Source: Methanosarcinales archaeon
Lineage (GTDB): Archaea > Halobacteriota > Methanosarcinia > Methanotrichales > Methanotrichaceae
DNA length: 12,876 bases
Assembly: GCA_013415595.1 (NCBI GenBank)
Contig: JAAEEW010000237.1
Location: 1-12,876, forward strand
Direction of reading: 5' to 3'
Positions 12,450 to 12,876 of the stretch are shown in pieces. How positions within the stretch are numbered: position 1 is the stretch's first letter; the number at the start of each line of letters is the position of its first letter. The notes beneath the pieces are model-generated. The model was not told the DNA's origin. It did no database searches and saw only the letters and a list, made by a program, of their open reading frames with translations. Made by a program: the position numbers and the translations under genes.

Positions 12450-12876
12450 ATGGTGATCCCCGTGGTAAAGCCTGATAGATCTCGTTATGTCTATGTGTAT
12501 TTGCCTTCTGCTGAGGATAAGCAGCGCTGGCAGACCCTCGCGGATGAAGCCGGAGTCCCGTTATCCAAGTTTGTTATCGCAGTGGTAGAGAGCACCCTAG
12601 CAGAGAATACAGAGTTCAAGCCTCGAGGAGAGATGGTCAAGGAGACGGGCCAACTCCGGAGCGAGAACAAGGCCCTCAAGGACGAACTCAAGCTCAAGAA
12701 CATAGTGCTCGACAAGTATGAAGGCGAGCTGAAGCGGTACCGTAGCGAAGCTTTTCTGGAAGACAAGTTCGACGGCCTCCGGAAGTACAACAAAGAGCTT
12801 GTGACCATCCTGAAGCGCGGCGGTGTCATGGACAGCTACAAGCTTCTCAGTGAGCTTGGAATCGACCCTGGCGAGG
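12450..12876 (+). CDS. Ribbon-helix-helix/coiled-coil protein, 3' end beyond window
   Basis: An ATG-started frame stays open to the window edge, at least 142 codons. Residues 11-52 look like a ribbon-helix-helix DNA-binding domain: strand SRYVYVYLP, then helix SAEDKQRWQTLADEAG and helix VPLSKFVIAVVESTLAEN. Residues 60-110 (ETGQLRSENKALKDELKLK and onward) form a charged coiled coil. Residues 115-142 (YNKELVTILKRGGVMDSYKLLSELGID) look like the first helices of a winged helix domain. Codon use is less GC-biased than in the rest of the window (several GTA, TTA, CTA, TTT, GTT, TCT and CGT codons). The position right after a tRNA 3' end fits an early gene of an integrated virus or plasmid. I recall similar proteins in integrated elements of methanogens but cannot name a family. 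The start is supported by the TATA spacing. Confidence 0.7.
   Translation, partial: MVIPVVKPDRSRYVYVYLPSAEDKQRWQTLADEAGVPLSKFVIAVVESTLAENTEFKPRGEMVKETGQLRSENKALKDELKLKNIVLDKYEGELKRYRSEAFLEDKFDGLRKYNKELVTILKRGGVMDSYKLLSELGIDPGE

Noticed and set aside
12491..12829. 112-residue minus-strand frame opposite the RHH gene
   Set aside because: Ser/Leu/Arg-rich and without a domain; the plus-strand frame has a promoter and a clear architecture.

Overview
The window looks like chromosome of a GC-rich methanogenic archaeon. Evidence: archaetidylserine lipid genes next to an archaeosortase, a short dihydroneopterin aldolase of the methanopterin pathway (mptD type), an archaemetzincin, a membrane-anchored HTH regulator of an archaeal type, and TATA boxes lying about 26 nt upstream of start codons so that many transcripts would be leaderless. 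GC-rich codon use and overall gene content fit the Methanotrichaceae (Methanothrix/Methanosaeta harundinacea-like); that placement is recalled from general knowledge, not tested by search.

Layout: (1) 79-2446 +, a tight four-gene run: archaeosortase artA, archaetidylserine decarboxylase, archaetidylserine synthase and mptD, with starts and stops touching or overlapping. The first three plausibly act together: the sortase cuts the C-terminal anchor from surface proteins, and the two lipid enzymes make the ethanolamine-headgroup lipid pathway linked genetically to that anchoring in haloarchaea. (2) 2549-3877 -, a sodium/solute symporter, divergent from a four-helix membrane protein (3971-4369 +) that is followed by moaA (4397-5287 +). 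The divergent intergenic region holds a perfect 10-bp inverted repeat. (3) 5288-6298, a loose region with two small uncharacterised genes, an AT-rich stretch with a 15-bp palindrome, a tandem 13-mer and a promoter that drives no convincing gene. (4) An archaemetzincin protease (-) divergent from a radical SAM enzyme of unknown function (+). (5) nadE, a glutamine-dependent NAD+ synthetase, followed by a degenerate 15-nt tandem repeat. (6) 10000-11328 +, a membrane-bound transcription regulator with an external sensor domain and a long disordered linker. (7) 11489-12190 -, a class I glutamine amidotransferase. (8) 12320-12407 +, tRNA-Leu(CAG), followed at once by a leaderless gene of less GC-biased codon use encoding a ribbon-helix-helix plus coiled-coil protein that runs off the window. 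The last pair looks like the edge of an element integrated at a tRNA.

The most distinctive points are the artA-lipid operon, the tRNA-Leu/RHH junction, the strict inverted repeat before the symporter, and the altered zinc signature of the archaemetzincin. No CRISPR array, insertion sequence or rRNA is visible.
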